Shown here: positions 1 to 8,621 of the stretch, in pieces
Numbering within the stretch: position 1 is the first letter of the stretch
Layout of the letters: each line of letters starts with the position of its first letter
NCBI GenBank assembly: GCA_035506535.1
Contig: DATJPE010000015.1
Location: 1 to 39,239, forward strand
Direction of reading: 5' to 3'
Source of the DNA: Actinomycetes bacterium
GTDB taxonomy: Bacteria; Actinomycetota; Actinomycetes; DATJPE01
Length of the DNA stretch: 39,239 nt
Notes under the pieces: generated by a model
What the model was told of the DNA's origin: nothing
Seen by the model: only the letters and a program-made list of their open reading frames with translations
Database searches by the model: none
Program-made: the position numbers and the translations under genes

Positions 1-427
1 CCGCGCCATGCTCGCCGACACCCTCGACATCACCCGCGACTGCTACACCGCATACCTGCAAGCCGATGAGCCCACCAGACGGATCTTCAACCAGGCCTTC
101 TTCACCAAGATCTACATCGATGAAGACGATCAAAGCCGTCAACGACAGGTCCGCGTCGACTACAACCAGCCATTCGACGACCTGCTGTCACGCCTCGTGC
201 CAGCAGGTGTCCACCGCCAAATGCTCGACGCACTCGATGGGCCTGGGCACCAGCAGACGACCGGTGCAACTGGCAACCAGCCCGGCGTGCGTGACGGCCA
301 GGGTTCTCATACCGACCTTTTGGTGGAGCTGAGGGGACTCGAACCCCTGACCCCCTGCATGCCATGCAGGTGCGCTACCAGCTGCGCCACAGCCCCAGCC
401 GCCCTCGCGGGCGAGCCAACAGGATAG
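1..427 (+). CDS. Serine site-specific recombinase, C-terminal fragment
   Basis: The frame is open from the window edge, so only the last ~140 residues are present; the catalytic N-terminal domain lies outside. The segment TRRIFNQAFFTKIYIDEDD resembles the C-terminal part of large serine recombinases of actinobacterial integrative elements. These proteins catalyse integration and excision by recombining attachment sites. The frame reads straight into the antisense strand of the tRNA-Ala gene, giving the tail LVELRGLEPLTP, and stops beyond it. That is the usual arrangement when the recombinase sits at the end of an element integrated in a tRNA 3' end. Codon use in the first 250 bases is less GC-biased than in the genes to the right, which fits a mobile origin. 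The family call rests on a short fragment and is an inference. Confidence 0.7.
   Translation, partial: RAMLADTLDITRDCYTAYLQADEPTRRIFNQAFFTKIYIDEDDQSRQRQVRVDYNQPFDDLLSRLVPAGVHRQMLDALDGPGHQQTTGATGNQPGVRDGQGSHTDLLVELRGLEPLTPCMPCRCATSCATAPAALAGEPTG
321..375. other. Putative attachment site (att) in the tRNA-Ala 3' half
   Basis: The recombinase coding frame enters the tRNA gene at its 3' end, and the mobile DNA would lie to the left, downstream of the tRNA. Integration into a tRNA 3' end usually leaves an intact tRNA on one side and a partial direct repeat of its 3' part at the far end. The far end lies outside the window, so the core limits given here are only the likely range (T arm through anticodon arm). 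Confidence 0.4.
321..396 (-). tRNA. tRNA-Ala (anticodon GGC)
   Basis: The minus strand folds into a complete 76-nt cloverleaf. The acceptor strand GGGGCTG pairs with CAGCTCC, the anticodon stem CCTGC/GCAGG closes the loop ATGGCAT, and the T arm is AGGGG-TTCGAGT-CCCCT. CCA is encoded, after discriminator A. Anticodon GGC reads alanine GCC codons, frequent in this GC-rich genome. The plus strand is also translated as the tail of the adjoining recombinase frame, so the 3' half probably serves as an attachment site. Confidence 0.96.
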
Positions 428-471
428 CCGTACGCCGTTCCCGCGACCCAATCAGCGCCAACCCGCCCGCC

Positions 472-1140
472 TCAGCCCTGGGCGTCCTCCCCGACGACGG
501 GCTCGGGCAGCGTCCCGGCGTTGTGCTCGGCGAGGCGCCAGCCGCCGTCCGCGCGCTCCTCGAGCACCGACCAGGCCGCGTTGGCCAGGCCGCCGAGGAC
601 GTCCCAGTGCTCCACGGGCAGGGCGAGGAGAGTGCCGATCGACGCGCGCGCCGTACCGCCGTGCGTGACGACCACGAGGATCCCGCCGGGGTCGAGCACC
701 TCGAGCCCGCGGCGGATGGCGGCGACGGCACGCTCGGCCACCTGGGACCGGGTCTCGCCGTCCCCGCCGGGAGCCACGTCCTCCCCCGCACGCCAGGCCC
801 GGTAGCGCGGCCCGTCCATCTCCTGGATCTCCCGGCCCAGATGACCCTCCCACGAACCGCCGTAGGTCTCGCGCAGGTCAGGGTCGTGAAGGACCTCCAG
901 GCCGGTCCAGCGTGACAGGGCGGCGGCGGTGTCCGCGGCCCGCACCAGGTCGGAGGACAGGATCGCGGCGGGCGGCAGGGAGGCCAGCAGCCGGGCGGAG
1001 CGCTCGGCCTGGTCGAGCCCGACCGGGTCGAGCTCGACGTCGAGATGCCCCTGGAAGCGGTTCTCGCTGTTCCAGGCGGTACGCCCGTGCCGCCACAGGA
1101 CGACCCGGCGGCCCCTGCCGCGCGCCGCCGGGGGGCTCAC
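472..1140 (-). CDS. Histidine phosphatase family protein (phosphoglycerate mutase-like)
   Basis: This 222-residue protein begins with the phosphatase signature LWRHGRTAWN near residues 15-24, whose His accepts the phosphate. The second catalytic His is in VVTHGGTARA, and LRETYGGSWEG is a typical motif between them. Members are broad phosphatases or phosphoglycerate mutase-like enzymes in the cytoplasm; the substrate cannot be read from sequence. I chose the GTG at 1140 because it overlaps the rsfS stop as GTGA, implying translational coupling. A longer open frame upstream would only repeat the rsfS region in another frame. Actinobacteria commonly keep this gene directly after rsfS. Confidence 0.9.
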   Translation of the reverse strand: MSPPAARGRGRRVVLWRHGRTAWNSENRFQGHLDVELDPVGLDQAERSARLLASLPPAAILSSDLVRAADTAAALSRWTGLEVLHDPDLRETYGGSWEGHLGREIQEMDGPRYRAWRAGEDVAPGGDGETRSQVAERAVAAIRRGLEVLDPGGILVVVTHGGTARASIGTLLALPVEHWDVLGGLANAAWSVLEERADGGWRLAEHNAGTLPEPVVGEDAQG

Positions 1141-1559
1141 GCGCCGGGGCGCTCGGCCAGGCCCTCGCGCGACGTCCGCCCGCCGCGTCCTGATGAGACG
1201 CTCTCGGGGAGGGGGATGACCGGGCAGTCGCGCCACAGCCGCTCGAGGGAGTAGTACACCCTCTCCTCCGCGTGCTGCACGTGCACGACGACGTCGACGT
1301 AGTCGAGCAGCACCCAGCGGCCTTCGCGCTCACCCTCGCGGCGGGTCGGACGCAGGTCGAAGTCGCGGCGCAGCCGCTCCTCGATGGCGTCGACGATCGC
1401 CTGGACCTGGCGGTCGTTGGGCGCCGAGCAGAGCAGGAACGCGTCGGTGATCGCGAGCTGCTCGGAGACGTCGAAGGCGATGATGTCCTCCGCCAGCTTG
1501 TCGGAGGCCGCCTCGGCGGCCGCCACGACGACGGCGATGGACTCTGCTGCTGCGGTCAC
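1137..1559 (-). CDS. rsfS: Ribosome silencing factor RsfS
   Basis: This 140-residue protein belongs to the RsfS/Iojap family, which binds ribosomal protein L14 and blocks subunit joining when nutrients are scarce. Family features are visible: AIVDAIEERL, then GEREGRWVLLDYVDVVVHV and the near-C-terminal stretch ERVYYSLERLW. The start is GTG at 1559. The tail after the core domain (SSGRGGRTSREG) is a short variable extension. Together with nadD, the LytR_C protein and the phosphatase, it forms a conserved actinobacterial run transcribed leftward; its stop overlaps the phosphatase start. Confidence 0.95.
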   Translation of the reverse strand: MTAAAESIAVVVAAAEAASDKLAEDIIAFDVSEQLAITDAFLLCSAPNDRQVQAIVDAIEERLRRDFDLRPTRREGEREGRWVLLDYVDVVVHVQHAEERVYYSLERLWRDCPVIPLPESVSSGRGGRTSREGLAERPGA

Positions 1560-1607
1560 GAGCGGTGGGCCCTCAGGGTGGTCGAGGTCATCGGACCCTC
1601 AAGGATC

Positions 1608-3050
1608 TCACGGGCGATAGTCGGTCCCGAGCACCACGACGACGTCGGCGATGCTCTGGCCCTCGCCGGTGACCCGCAACGAGGCGTCGGTGAGTCCCAG
1701 CGCCTTGGCGACCTGGTCGCCCATCGCCCGCTGCTGCGGGGTGTCCTCGGAGATGAGGACCACCGTCGGGTCCTTGTCGAAGGGCAGGAGGTTGCCGCCG
1801 GGGACGTACACGTCACCGGCCTTGGCGAGCTTGGCGCGCGTGGTCTCCCCCAGCCCGGGCGTGCCGACCCCGTTGCGGACGAGGACCCGGATCGCGGTCG
1901 GGTTGGCCGCGTCGCCGGTCGAGCTGCCGGTCAGTGCCGACAGGGCGCCCTCGGCTCCGGTGGAGTCCACGGTGTACGTCGGCGTCCCGCCGGTGTCGAG
2001 CTCGTGCACCGGCAGCGACTGGTAGACCAGCGAGTTGCTGGCGTCGAGCGCAGTCAGGTCCGCCAGGACCTGGCTGAGCCGGGCCAGCGGCATCGTGGAG
2101 TGGCTGGTCGCCCCGAGCGCGGCGAGCTGGGCGCTCACCCCGGCCGGCTTGGCGGACAGCTTGGCGAAGACGGCCTCGAGGACGGTGTCGAGCCGGGCCA
2201 GCTGCGCCTGGGCCGGCTGGCCGGGCACGGCGTACGTCGCGAACTCGGCCGCAGCGGCCCCGCCCAGGTGCTGCTGGCCGGCGGTGATCTTGATCACGTC
2301 GCCCTGGCGCACGTCGACGTCGACGTCGGCGTCGACCCCGCCGATACTGTCCACCAGCGCGGCCAGGCCGGCGGGGGTCAGGGTCCAGGTGCCGTCGATG
2401 CGCAGGCCCAGCGCGTCGGACAGGCCGTCCGCGGCGGCAGTGCCGGGCAGGAGGGCTGCGCTTTGCATGGTGGCCCCGCCGTCACCACCGGCGTCCACGG
2501 ACAGCTGCGGCGGGACGAGCACGACGGCCCCGGCGCTGGCGTGCTGGTCACCGAGCAGGGCGATGCCCTCGGCGCCCTGGGCGTCCACGATCTGCAGCAG
2601 CACGACCGAGCTGGGGATGCTGGCCACTGGCGCGGCGTGGTGCTTGCCGCCGGCATGCCGGGAGACGTAGGTCGCCGCGACGACCAGCAGGACCAGGGCC
2701 ACGAGCGCGGCCAGGACGACGCGGGTGCGCTGCGAGCGGCGCTCGCGCTCCTGACGGGCGAGGGTGCGCGAGCCGAGCGGGACGGCGCCGGACGGCAGGA
2801 CGGAGGGGTTGCCTGCCGGGACGACCGCCCCGCTCGGGGCCGCGGGGGGCGGGGGCTCAAACGGCAGCGCCGGCCCGGTGGGGTGAGGGAGGTCGGAGGG
2901 GGCGCCGACATGGGCGAGGACGGGTGCCTCGGCGGGGACCGCCGCGTGCCCCGGGTCCGCGTCGCTGCGGGCCGGCGCCGCCGGGGCAGCCTGGCGCTTG
3001 GGCCAGCCCAGCCCGCGGCGTTGCTTCGGCGCCGCCCGCTTTCCGGTCAC
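1608..3050 (-). CDS. LytR C-terminal domain membrane protein (LCP-like)
   Basis: The 480-residue protein has a long Pro/Ala-rich cytoplasmic N-terminus (about 1-110), one membrane helix (about 111-129), and an extracellular region. The latter resembles a weak LytR-CpsA-Psr (LCP) domain (about 145-360) and ends in a LytR_C domain (about 387-480; IRVLVRNG, then [10 protein letters not shown]). LCP proteins attach secondary polymers to peptidoglycan, but the LCP part here lacks the clear arginine-rich catalytic pattern, so enzymatic activity is doubtful. The GTG at 3050 overlaps the nadD stop (GTGA), which fixes the start. The gene lies between nadD and rsfS, a normal actinobacterial position. 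Confidence 0.82.
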   Translation of the reverse strand: MTGKRAAPKQRRGLGWPKRQAAPAAPARSDADPGHAAVPAEAPVLAHVGAPSDLPHPTGPALPFEPPPPAAPSGAVVPAGNPSVLPSGAVPLGSRTLARQERERRSQRTRVVLAALVALVLLVVAATYVSRHAGGKHHAAPVASIPSSVVLLQIVDAQGAEGIALLGDQHASAGAVVLVPPQLSVDAGGDGGATMQSAALLPGTAAADGLSDALGLRIDGTWTLTPAGLAALVDSIGGVDADVDVDVRQGDVIKITAGQQHLGGAAAAEFATYAVPGQPAQAQLARLDTVLEAVFAKLSAKPAGVSAQLAALGATSHSTMPLARLSQVLADLTALDASNSLVYQSLPVHELDTGGTPTYTVDSTGAEGALSALTGSSTGDAANPTAIRVLVRNGVGTPGLGETTRAKLAKAGDVYVPGGNLLPFDKDPTVVLISEDTPQQRAMGDQVAKALGLTDASLRVTGEGQSIADVVVVLGTDYRP

Positions 3051-3682
3051 GCGCCCCCCTCGGGTGCGTGACGAACCGTCGCGCCGTCCGCCATACGGCG
3101 GTACAGACCGCGCTTGCTGATGTACTGCACGACACCGTCCGGCACGAGGTACCAGATCGGCAGGTTGGCCCCGATTCTTTCGCGGCAATCGGTACTGGAA
3201 ATCGCCAGGGCCGGGACCTCGATGAGGCTCACCTGCCCCAGCGGCAGCCCCGGGTCGGCCAGGTGGTGCCCGGGACGGGTCACCCCGACGAAGTGGGCGA
3301 GACCCACGACCTGGTCGGCGTCCTGCCAGGTGAAGATCTGCGCGAGCGCGTCCGCCCCGGTGATGAAGTACAGCTCCCAGTCCGGGCGAGCGGCCCGCAG
3401 GTCACGCAGCGTGTCCACGGTGTAGGTCGGCCCACCGCGGTCGATGTCGATCCGGCTGACCCAGAACCGGGGGTTCGAGGCGGTGGCGATGACCGTCATG
3501 AGGTAGCGGTCCTCGGCCGGGGTGACCTCCCGGCTCTCCTTCTGCCACGGCTGGAACGTCGGGACGAACACCACCTCGTCCAGGTGGAAGCGGGCCGCGA
3601 CCTCGGAGGCGGCCACGAGGTGGCCGTGGTGGATCGGGTCGAAGGTGCCGCCCATCACCCCCAGGCGCCGTGGGGCGCTCAC
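3047..3682 (-). CDS. nadD: Nicotinate-nucleotide adenylyltransferase NadD
   Basis: This 211-residue enzyme transfers AMP from ATP to nicotinic acid mononucleotide, making deamido-NAD in NAD biosynthesis. The nucleotidyltransferase motif [12 protein letters not shown] starts at about residue 11. The second motif [10 protein letters not shown] lies near the C-terminus, where the family has ISST-x-x-R. The length is typical. It starts 7 bases after the small membrane protein stop, and its own stop overlaps the next gene, so the run is clearly polycistronic. Confidence 0.96.
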   Translation of the reverse strand: MSAPRRLGVMGGTFDPIHHGHLVAASEVAARFHLDEVVFVPTFQPWQKESREVTPAEDRYLMTVIATASNPRFWVSRIDIDRGGPTYTVDTLRDLRAARPDWELYFITGADALAQIFTWQDADQVVGLAHFVGVTRPGHHLADPGLPLGQVSLIEVPALAISSTDCRERIGANLPIWYLVPDGVVQYISKRGLYRRMADGATVRHAPEGGA

Positions 3683-3689
3683 CGCCGTG

Positions 3690-3839
3690 TCAGCGGTCGC
3701 GGTTGAACCGCGTCACGATGAAGAGCAGCAGCGCCAGCCCGAGGAAGACGCCGAGCCCCGCGAGGATGGCCTCGTGCTCCTCCTTCGGCGAGGAGGCCTT
3801 CTCGGCGACCAGGTGGGTCAGGAGGAGGAGTGCGCTCAT
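3690..3839 (-). CDS. Small single-span membrane protein (49 aa)
   Basis: Reading the minus strand from the ATG at 3839 gives 49 residues starting [20 protein letters not shown] and ending [13 protein letters not shown]. The middle, [20 protein letters not shown], is a clear membrane helix followed by a positively charged end. It fills the space between proA (9 bases away) and nadD (7 bases away), which leaves little room for anything else and argues that it is translated. Its function is unknown. I believe small proteins of this kind occur at this site in other actinobacteria, but I could not run the comparison. Confidence 0.75.
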   Translation of the reverse strand: MSALLLLTHLVAEKASSPKEEHEAILAGLGVFLGLALLLFIVTRFNRDR

Positions 3840-3848
3840 GCCCGGAGC

Positions 3849-5135
3849 CTAGCGGCGGACGTGGCCGTCGCCGGTGACGACGTACGTGGTCGTGGTGAGC
3901 TCGGGCAAGCCCATGGGCCCCCGCGCGTGCAGCTTCTGGGTCGAGATGCCGATCTCGGCACCGAAGCCGAACTCTCCGCCGTCGGTGAAGCGGGTGGACG
4001 CGTTGACCATCACGGCGGCGGCGTCGACCCCGCTGACGAAGCGCTGGGCTGCGGTGACGGAGTCGGTGACGATCGCCTCGGTGTGCCCGCTCCCCCACCG
4101 CCGGATGTGCCGCAGGGCCTCGTCGACGTCATCCACGACACCGGCGGCGATGTCGAGGCTGTAGTACTCCGCGGCCCAGTCCTCGTCGGTGACTGGCGCG
4201 AACGCGACGCCGGCGGCCGGCACGTACGCCGCGATGCGATCGTCGCCGTGCACCGTGACCCCGGCCTCCCTCAGGGCCGCGAGCGCCTTGGGCAGGAACG
4301 CCCCCGCGACGTCGGCGTGCACGAGGAAGGTCTCCGCGGCGTTGCACACGCTCGGGCGCTGCGCCTTGGCGTTGACGAGGATGCTCACCGCCTTGTCGAT
4401 GTCGGCGTCCGCGTCGACGTACACGTGGCAGTTGCCGATCCCGGTCTCGATGCTCGGAACCCTCGACTCCTCCACGACCGAGCGGATCAGTCCCGCTCCC
4501 CCGCGCGGGATCACCACGTCGACCAGGCCGCGTGCCGTGATCAGGTGGGTGACCGACTCGTGAGAGGTGCCGGGGACCAGCTGCACCGACTCCCGCGGCA
4601 GCCCGCTCGCCTCGAGGGCGTCCTGCATGACGTCGACGAGCACCTCGTTGGTGGCATACGCGCTGCTCGAGCCGCGCAGCAGGACGGCATTGCCCGACTT
4701 CAGGCCGAGGCCAGCGGCGTCCACGGTCACGTTCGGGCGCGCCTCGTAGATGATCGCGACCACGCCGAGGGGGACGCGGACCTGGCGGATCTGCAGGCCG
4801 TTGGGCTGGGTCCAGCCGCGTACCACGACACCGACCGGGTCGGGCAGGTCGGCGATGTCGCGCAGCGCGTCGGCGATGGCCGCGACCCGGGCCTCGGTGA
4901 GGGTGAGCCGGTCGACGATGCCCTCGGAGGTCCCGTTCGCCCGCGCGCGGGAGACGTCGGCAGCGTTGGTCTCCGTGATGCGCCCGCTCTCCTTGACCAG
5001 CGCGTCGGCCATGGCGTGCAGGGCGGCGTCCTTGGTGGCCCGGGACGCCTGGGCGAGGTGGACCGCCGCGCCCTTGGCCCGCCGCGCCGTGGCGAGGACG
5101 GCCTCGCGCTCGCCCGGGACCGACGTCGTCGACAT
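3849..5135 (-). CDS. proA: Gamma-glutamyl phosphate reductase ProA
   Basis: This 428-residue enzyme reduces gamma-glutamyl phosphate to glutamate-5-semialdehyde with NADPH, the second step of proline synthesis. It has the aldehyde-dehydrogenase fold. The catalytic cysteine is C264 in [10 protein letters not shown]. The segments [23 protein letters not shown] and [21 protein letters not shown] are characteristic. The start is ATG at 5135. It follows proB after an 85-base gap with an inverted repeat, so co-transcription is likely but may be attenuated. Confidence 0.97.
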   Translation of the reverse strand: MSTTSVPGEREAVLATARRAKGAAVHLAQASRATKDAALHAMADALVKESGRITETNAADVSRARANGTSEGIVDRLTLTEARVAAIADALRDIADLPDPVGVVVRGWTQPNGLQIRQVRVPLGVVAIIYEARPNVTVDAAGLGLKSGNAVLLRGSSSAYATNEVLVDVMQDALEASGLPRESVQLVPGTSHESVTHLITARGLVDVVIPRGGAGLIRSVVEESRVPSIETGIGNCHVYVDADADIDKAVSILVNAKAQRPSVCNAAETFLVHADVAGAFLPKALAALREAGVTVHGDDRIAAYVPAAGVAFAPVTDEDWAAEYYSLDIAAGVVDDVDEALRHIRRWGSGHTEAIVTDSVTAAQRFVSGVDAAAVMVNASTRFTDGGEFGFGAEIGISTQKLHARGPMGLPELTTTTYVVTGDGHVRR

Positions 5136-5158
5136 GTGCCCAGCGTAGTGGGCCAGTC

Positions 5159-5198
5159 GTCAGGCGCGGCGTGCGTCAGGGCGCCCGGAACGCCTGAC
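5159..5198. other. Inverted repeat between proB and proA
   Basis: The arms GTCAGGCG (5159-5166) and CGCCTGAC (5191-5198) are exact reverse complements with 24 bases between them. They lie in the 85-base gap between proB and proA. There is no T tract, so a classical terminator is unlikely; a processing site or attenuating hairpin is possible. No function can be shown from sequence. Confidence 0.4.
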
Positions 5199-5220
5199 AG
5201 CTCACCGCTTGGGCGGACGG

Positions 5221-6345
5221 TCAGAGGAGGACGAGGTCGTCGCGGTGGACGACCTCGCGCTCGTACGTCGGCCCGAGGTCGGCCGCCAGCTCACGGGTCG
5301 AGCGGCCCAGCATCGAGGGCAGCTCGGACGCGCCGTAGTTGACCAGCCCACGTGCGACAGCGACCCCGGAGTCGGCGTCGACGAGGTCGACGGCGTCGCC
5401 GGCCTCGAAGTCGCCCTCCACCGCCGTGACGCCGGCGGGCAGCAACGACAGCCGGCGCTGGACGACGGCGCGCACGGCCCCGGGATCGAGCAGCAGCCGG
5501 CCGGCCGGCGCCACCGCGTGCTGCAGCCACAGCAACCGGGTCCGCGCCCGGGTCCCCGTCGCGTGGAAGAACGTCCCGGCCTCAGCGCCCGCGAGCGCCT
5601 CCGCGGCGGCCGCCGTCGAGGTGAGCACCACCGGTACGCCCGCCGACGTGGCGATGCGGGCGGCCTCGACCTTGGTGGTCATCCCACCCGTCCCGACGCC
5701 GGCGCGCCCGGCACGCCCGGGCCGGCCCAGCGACACCCCGACCAGGTCCTCCTCCGAGCGGACCTCGCGCAGCAGCTCGGTCCCAGGCTTGGCGGGGTCA
5801 CCGGAGTACAGCCCGTCGACGTCGGACAGCAGGACCAGCAGGTCCGCACCCACCAGGTGCGACACCAGGGCGGCGAGCCGGTCGTTGTCGCCGAAGCGGA
5901 TCTCGTCGGTGGCGACCGTGTCGTTCTCGTTGACGATGGGCAGGGCGCCGAGCTCCAGCAGCCGGTAAAGGGTCCGCTGGGCGTTGCGGTAGTGGGCCCG
6001 CCGGGTCACGTCCTCTGAGGTGAGCAGGACCTGCCCGACGACGACACCCCGGGCGGCGAACGCGTCGGTGTAGCGGTGCATCAGCCGCCCCTGGCCCACG
6101 CTGGCCGCGGCCTGCTGGGTGGCGAGGTCGCGCGGCCGGCGCACCTGCCCGAGCGGGGCGAACCCGGCGGCGATGGCGCCCGAGGAGACGAGCACGATCT
6201 CCCGGCCGGACGTACGCGCGCGGGACAGCACCTCGGCCAGCCCGTCGACCGCGCCCTCGTCGATCGTACCGGTGCCGTCGGTCAGTGACGACGAGCCGAC
6301 CTTGACCACGACCCGCCGGGCCTGCGCGACGCTGGCGCGGGGCAT
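5221..6345 (-). CDS. proB: Glutamate 5-kinase ProB (kinase plus PUA domain)
   Basis: This 374-residue enzyme phosphorylates glutamate to gamma-glutamyl phosphate, the first and feedback-controlled step of proline synthesis. The amino-acid kinase domain starts with VVKVGSSSLT (about residues 12-21). It includes VNENDTVATDEIRFGDND and the GTGGMTTKVEAA segment. A C-terminal PUA domain follows (from about residue 280, including VARGLVNYGASEL). The ATG at 6345 shares one base with the obg stop (TGATG), so translation is coupled to obg. The order obg-proB-proA is standard in actinobacteria. Confidence 0.97.
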   Translation of the reverse strand: MPRASVAQARRVVVKVGSSSLTDGTGTIDEGAVDGLAEVLSRARTSGREIVLVSSGAIAAGFAPLGQVRRPRDLATQQAAASVGQGRLMHRYTDAFAARGVVVGQVLLTSEDVTRRAHYRNAQRTLYRLLELGALPIVNENDTVATDEIRFGDNDRLAALVSHLVGADLLVLLSDVDGLYSGDPAKPGTELLREVRSEEDLVGVSLGRPGRAGRAGVGTGGMTTKVEAARIATSAGVPVVLTSTAAAAEALAGAEAGTFFHATGTRARTRLLWLQHAVAPAGRLLLDPGAVRAVVQRRLSLLPAGVTAVEGDFEAGDAVDLVDADSGVAVARGLVNYGASELPSMLGRSTRELAADLGPTYEREVVHRDDLVLL

Positions 6346-7694
6346 CAGAGGCCCTCGAGCCGTACGTCGGTGCCGCGCGGGCCGAGCGCGCCGGCACCGG
6401 CCTCGATCGAGGGCTCCCAGTCGAACACCCAGCCGTCCTCGCCGCCGATGACGACCTCCGCCCCCGGGGTCGCACCCAGCTCGACGAGTCGCTCCTCGAC
6501 GCCCAGGCGGGCGAGGCGGTCGGCGAGGTAGCCGACCGCCTCGTCGTTGGTGAAGTCGGTCTGGCGTACCCAGCGTTCAGGCTTGACCCCGCGCACGCGG
6601 AACCGCTCGCCCTCGCGGACGACGCTGAACTGCGCCTCGTCGACCGCCCGGGGACGCAGCACGATCCGGTGCGGCTCCGCCGGCTCGGCGTGGGCGCGCG
6701 CGGCGGCGACCAGCTCGGCCATCGCGTACGACAGCTCTCGCAGCCCGGCGTGCGAGACGGCCGAGACGGCGTACACCCGCAGCCCGCGCTCGCGCAGGAT
6801 CGGCGTGACCAGCTCGGCGAGCTCGGCGCCCTCGGGGACGTCGACCTTGTTGAGGGCGACGATGCGCGGCCGGTCCTCCAGGCCGCCGTACGCCGCGAGC
6901 TCCGCCTCGATGACGTCGAGGTCGGACACCGGGTCGCGGCCCGGCTCGAGCGTGGCGCAGTCGAGGACGTGGACCAGCGCGGCGCACCGTTCGACGTGGC
7001 GCAGGAACTCCAGGCCGAGGCCGCGGCCCTCGCTCGCCCCCTCGATGAGGCCGGGTACGTCGGCCACGGTGAAGCGCACGTCACCGGCCTCCACGACCCC
7101 GAGGTGCGGGGTCAGCGTGGTGAACGGGTAGTCGGCGATCTTGGGGCGGGCGGCGGAGAGGGCGGCGACCAGGCTGGACTTGCCGGCGCTGGGGAAGCCG
7201 ACCAGGCCGATGTCGGCGACCGTCTTGAGCTCGAGGACGACGTCGCCCGACCAGCCGGGCTCGCCGAGCAAGGCGAAGCCCGGGGCCTTGCGGCGGGTCG
7301 TCGCCAGGGCGGCGTTGCCGAGCCCGCCCCGGCCGCCCTGCGCGACGACGTACCGGGTCCCGGCGCCGACCAGGTCGGCGAGCGGCTCGCCGTCAGGGCT
7401 GGACACCACGGTCCCATCGGGGACCGGGAGGACGAGGTCGTCGCCGTCGGCCCCGCTCCGGTGGTCGCCCTGGCCGGCCTTGCCGGACGTCGCGTGCCGG
7501 TGCGGGGCGCGGTGGTAGTCCAGCAGCGTGGTGACGTTCGGGTCGACGACGAGGACGACATCGCCGCCGCGCCCGCCGTTGCCGCCGTCCGGCCCGCCCA
7601 GCGGCTTGAACTTCTCGCGGTGGATCGAGGCGCAGCCATTCCCGCCGTCGCCGGCGGCGACGTGCAGCACCACGCGATCGACGAAGCTCGCCAC
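6345..7694 (-). CDS. obg: Obg family GTPase (ObgE/CgtA)
   Basis: This 449-residue essential GTPase acts in ribosome assembly and stress control. The Gly-rich Obg fold spans about residues 1-158 ([18 protein letters not shown]). The G domain follows, with the P loop GFPSAGKSS (166-174), the G3 motif DVPGLIEGA and the G4 motif NKVD. The last ~80 residues ([17 protein letters not shown] and onward) form the Obg C-terminal domain found in Gram-positive members. The start is GTG at 7694, 125 bases downstream of rpmA. Confidence 0.97.
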   Translation of the reverse strand: MASFVDRVVLHVAAGDGGNGCASIHREKFKPLGGPDGGNGGRGGDVVLVVDPNVTTLLDYHRAPHRHATSGKAGQGDHRSGADGDDLVLPVPDGTVVSSPDGEPLADLVGAGTRYVVAQGGRGGLGNAALATTRRKAPGFALLGEPGWSGDVVLELKTVADIGLVGFPSAGKSSLVAALSAARPKIADYPFTTLTPHLGVVEAGDVRFTVADVPGLIEGASEGRGLGLEFLRHVERCAALVHVLDCATLEPGRDPVSDLDVIEAELAAYGGLEDRPRIVALNKVDVPEGAELAELVTPILRERGLRVYAVSAVSHAGLRELSYAMAELVAAARAHAEPAEPHRIVLRPRAVDEAQFSVVREGERFRVRGVKPERWVRQTDFTNDEAVGYLADRLARLGVEERLVELGATPGAEVVIGGEDGWVFDWEPSIEAGAGALGPRGTDVRLEGL

Positions 7695-7765
7695 GTGGTG
7701 CCTCCTCTCGGCGGTCGGACCCTCCCGGCGGGACGACGTACCTGCGACGGCCCCTCGAGACGACG

Positions 7766-7796
7766 GGAGGGCGGTACCCGGCCGGGCCCGCCCTCC
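7766..7796. terminator. GC-rich hairpin between rpmA and obg
   Basis: The arms GGAGGGCGG (7766-7774) and CCGCCCTCC (7788-7796) form a perfect 9-bp stem with a 13-base loop, lying in the gap between rpmA and obg. No U tract follows on either strand. It could partly terminate or process the ribosomal-protein transcript before obg. The terminator label is tentative. Confidence 0.35.
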
Positions 7797-7819
7797 TCGG
7801 TGTGCTTCCCGCTCGGCGG

Positions 7820-8077
7820 TCAGTCCGCCACGGGAACGACGTTGATGACGCGTCGGCCGCGCCGCGTGCCGAACTCCACGCTGCCGCCGACCAGTGCGAA
7901 CAGCGTGTCGTCGCTGCCGCGGCCGACCCCGGTGCCGGGGTGGAAGTGGGTGCCGCGCTGGCGGATGATGATCTCGCCGGCGTTGACGACCTGGCCGCCG
8001 AATCGCTTCACGCCGAGGCGCTGCGCCGCGGAGTCGCGACCGTTGCGGGACGACGAGGCGCCCTTCTTGTGAGCCAT
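7820..8077 (-). CDS. rpmA: 50S ribosomal protein L27
   Basis: The 85-residue protein starts [16 protein letters not shown], the classic L27 N-terminus that reaches toward the peptidyl-transferase centre. It continues with [20 protein letters not shown] and [18 protein letters not shown]. Its length is normal. It begins 9 bases after rplU stops and the two genes are co-transcribed. There is no N-terminal extension needing cleavage of the kind seen in Firmicutes L27. Confidence 0.99.
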   Translation of the reverse strand: MAHKKGASSSRNGRDSAAQRLGVKRFGGQVVNAGEIIIRQRGTHFHPGTGVGRGSDDTLFALVGGSVEFGTRRGRRVINVVPVAD

Positions 8078-8086
8078 CGCTTGGTC

Positions 8087-8398
8087 CTACTTCGTCTCGA
8101 TGCCGGTGACCCGGACCTGGGTGAGCTTGCTGCGGTGCCCGAGGCGCTTGCGGTAGCCGGTCTTGTTCTTGTACTTCAGGATGTTGATCTTGGGACCCTT
8201 GGCGTCGGCGACGACCTCGGCCGTGACGCTGACCTTGGCCAGCGCGGCGGCGTCGGAGGTCACGGCGTCGCCGTCGACGAGCAGCAAGGCGGGCAGCTGC
8301 ACGCTGCTCCCGGGCTCACCCGGCAGCCGGTCGACCGTGACGAGGTCACCGACGGCCACCTTCTCCTGGCGGCCACCGGCGCGGACGATCGCGTACAA
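8087..8398 (-). CDS. rplU: 50S ribosomal protein L21 (TTG start)
   Basis: The 103-residue protein reads (M)[19 protein letters not shown] and ends [16 protein letters not shown], a full L21. The residue before YAIV is encoded by TTG at 8398, preceded by GAGGAG about nine bases upstream, so translation should start there. Upstream ATGs in the same frame would add about 38 residues with no counterpart in L21 and should be discarded. It is the first gene of rplU-rpmA-obg, with a promoter-like sequence about 85-115 bases upstream. Confidence 0.97.
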   Translation of the reverse strand: MYAIVRAGGRQEKVAVGDLVTVDRLPGEPGSSVQLPALLLVDGDAVTSDAAALAKVSVTAEVVADAKGPKINILKYKNKTGYRKRLGHRSKLTQVRVTGIETK

Positions 8399-8482
8399 CG
8401 CTGACTCCTCGCTGTGGGCTCGTACGTGCCCGACGGACGGGCAGCAGTCGGCGCGCCGAGACGGCGCGATGCGCGACAGCCC

Positions 8483-8512
8483 AGGGTACGGGGACCCCGC
8501 GAAGAGGGTCAA
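8483..8512 (-). promoter_or_regulatory. Predicted sigma70-type promoter of rplU-rpmA
   Basis: On the minus strand, TTGACC (8507-8512) is followed after 18 bases by TACCCT (8483-8488). This is close to housekeeping actinobacterial -35 and -10 elements. A start near 8475 would leave a leader of about 75 nt before the TTG codon of rplU. The leader contains a short hairpin, GCCCG-TCCGT-CGGGC. The match is good but untested. Confidence 0.6.
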
Positions 8513-8563
8513 ACCGCCCCCCGCCAGCGCCTCAACGACCGCCTCGTCCGACCCAGTCCTCCC

Positions 8564-8617
8564 GAATGAACGCGGCGTTCAGTCGGACCTATTGGAGGAA
8601 TGCCGCGTTCAGTCGGA
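8564..8617. repeat. Tandem palindromic repeat, two copies with 30-base period
   Basis: The motif GCGTTCAGTCGGA occurs at 8575-8587 and again at 8605-8617. The first copy lies in a palindrome (TGAACGC-G-GCGTTCA) that extends imperfectly to 10 bp. The second forms a shorter GAATGC-C-GCGTTC hairpin with one wobble pair. The repeat lies just past the thiQ stop, between two leftward units. It can be translated as a repeated NAAFSR peptide, but nothing supports a real protein. It may act as a transcript end or belong to a dispersed intergenic repeat family. Confidence 0.6.
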
Positions 8618-8621
8618 GAAA

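Noticed and set aside
1272-3071. A 599-codon plus-strand open frame opposite rsfS and the LytR_C gene
   Set aside because: It is antisense to two well-supported genes. Its product is a Gly/Arg/Asp/Val-rich sequence with no domain, typical of the complementary frame in GC-rich DNA.
8564-8617. A possible CRISPR array
   Set aside because: There are only two short copies with a 17-base gap and no further repeats or cas genes; nothing else in the window looks like CRISPR.
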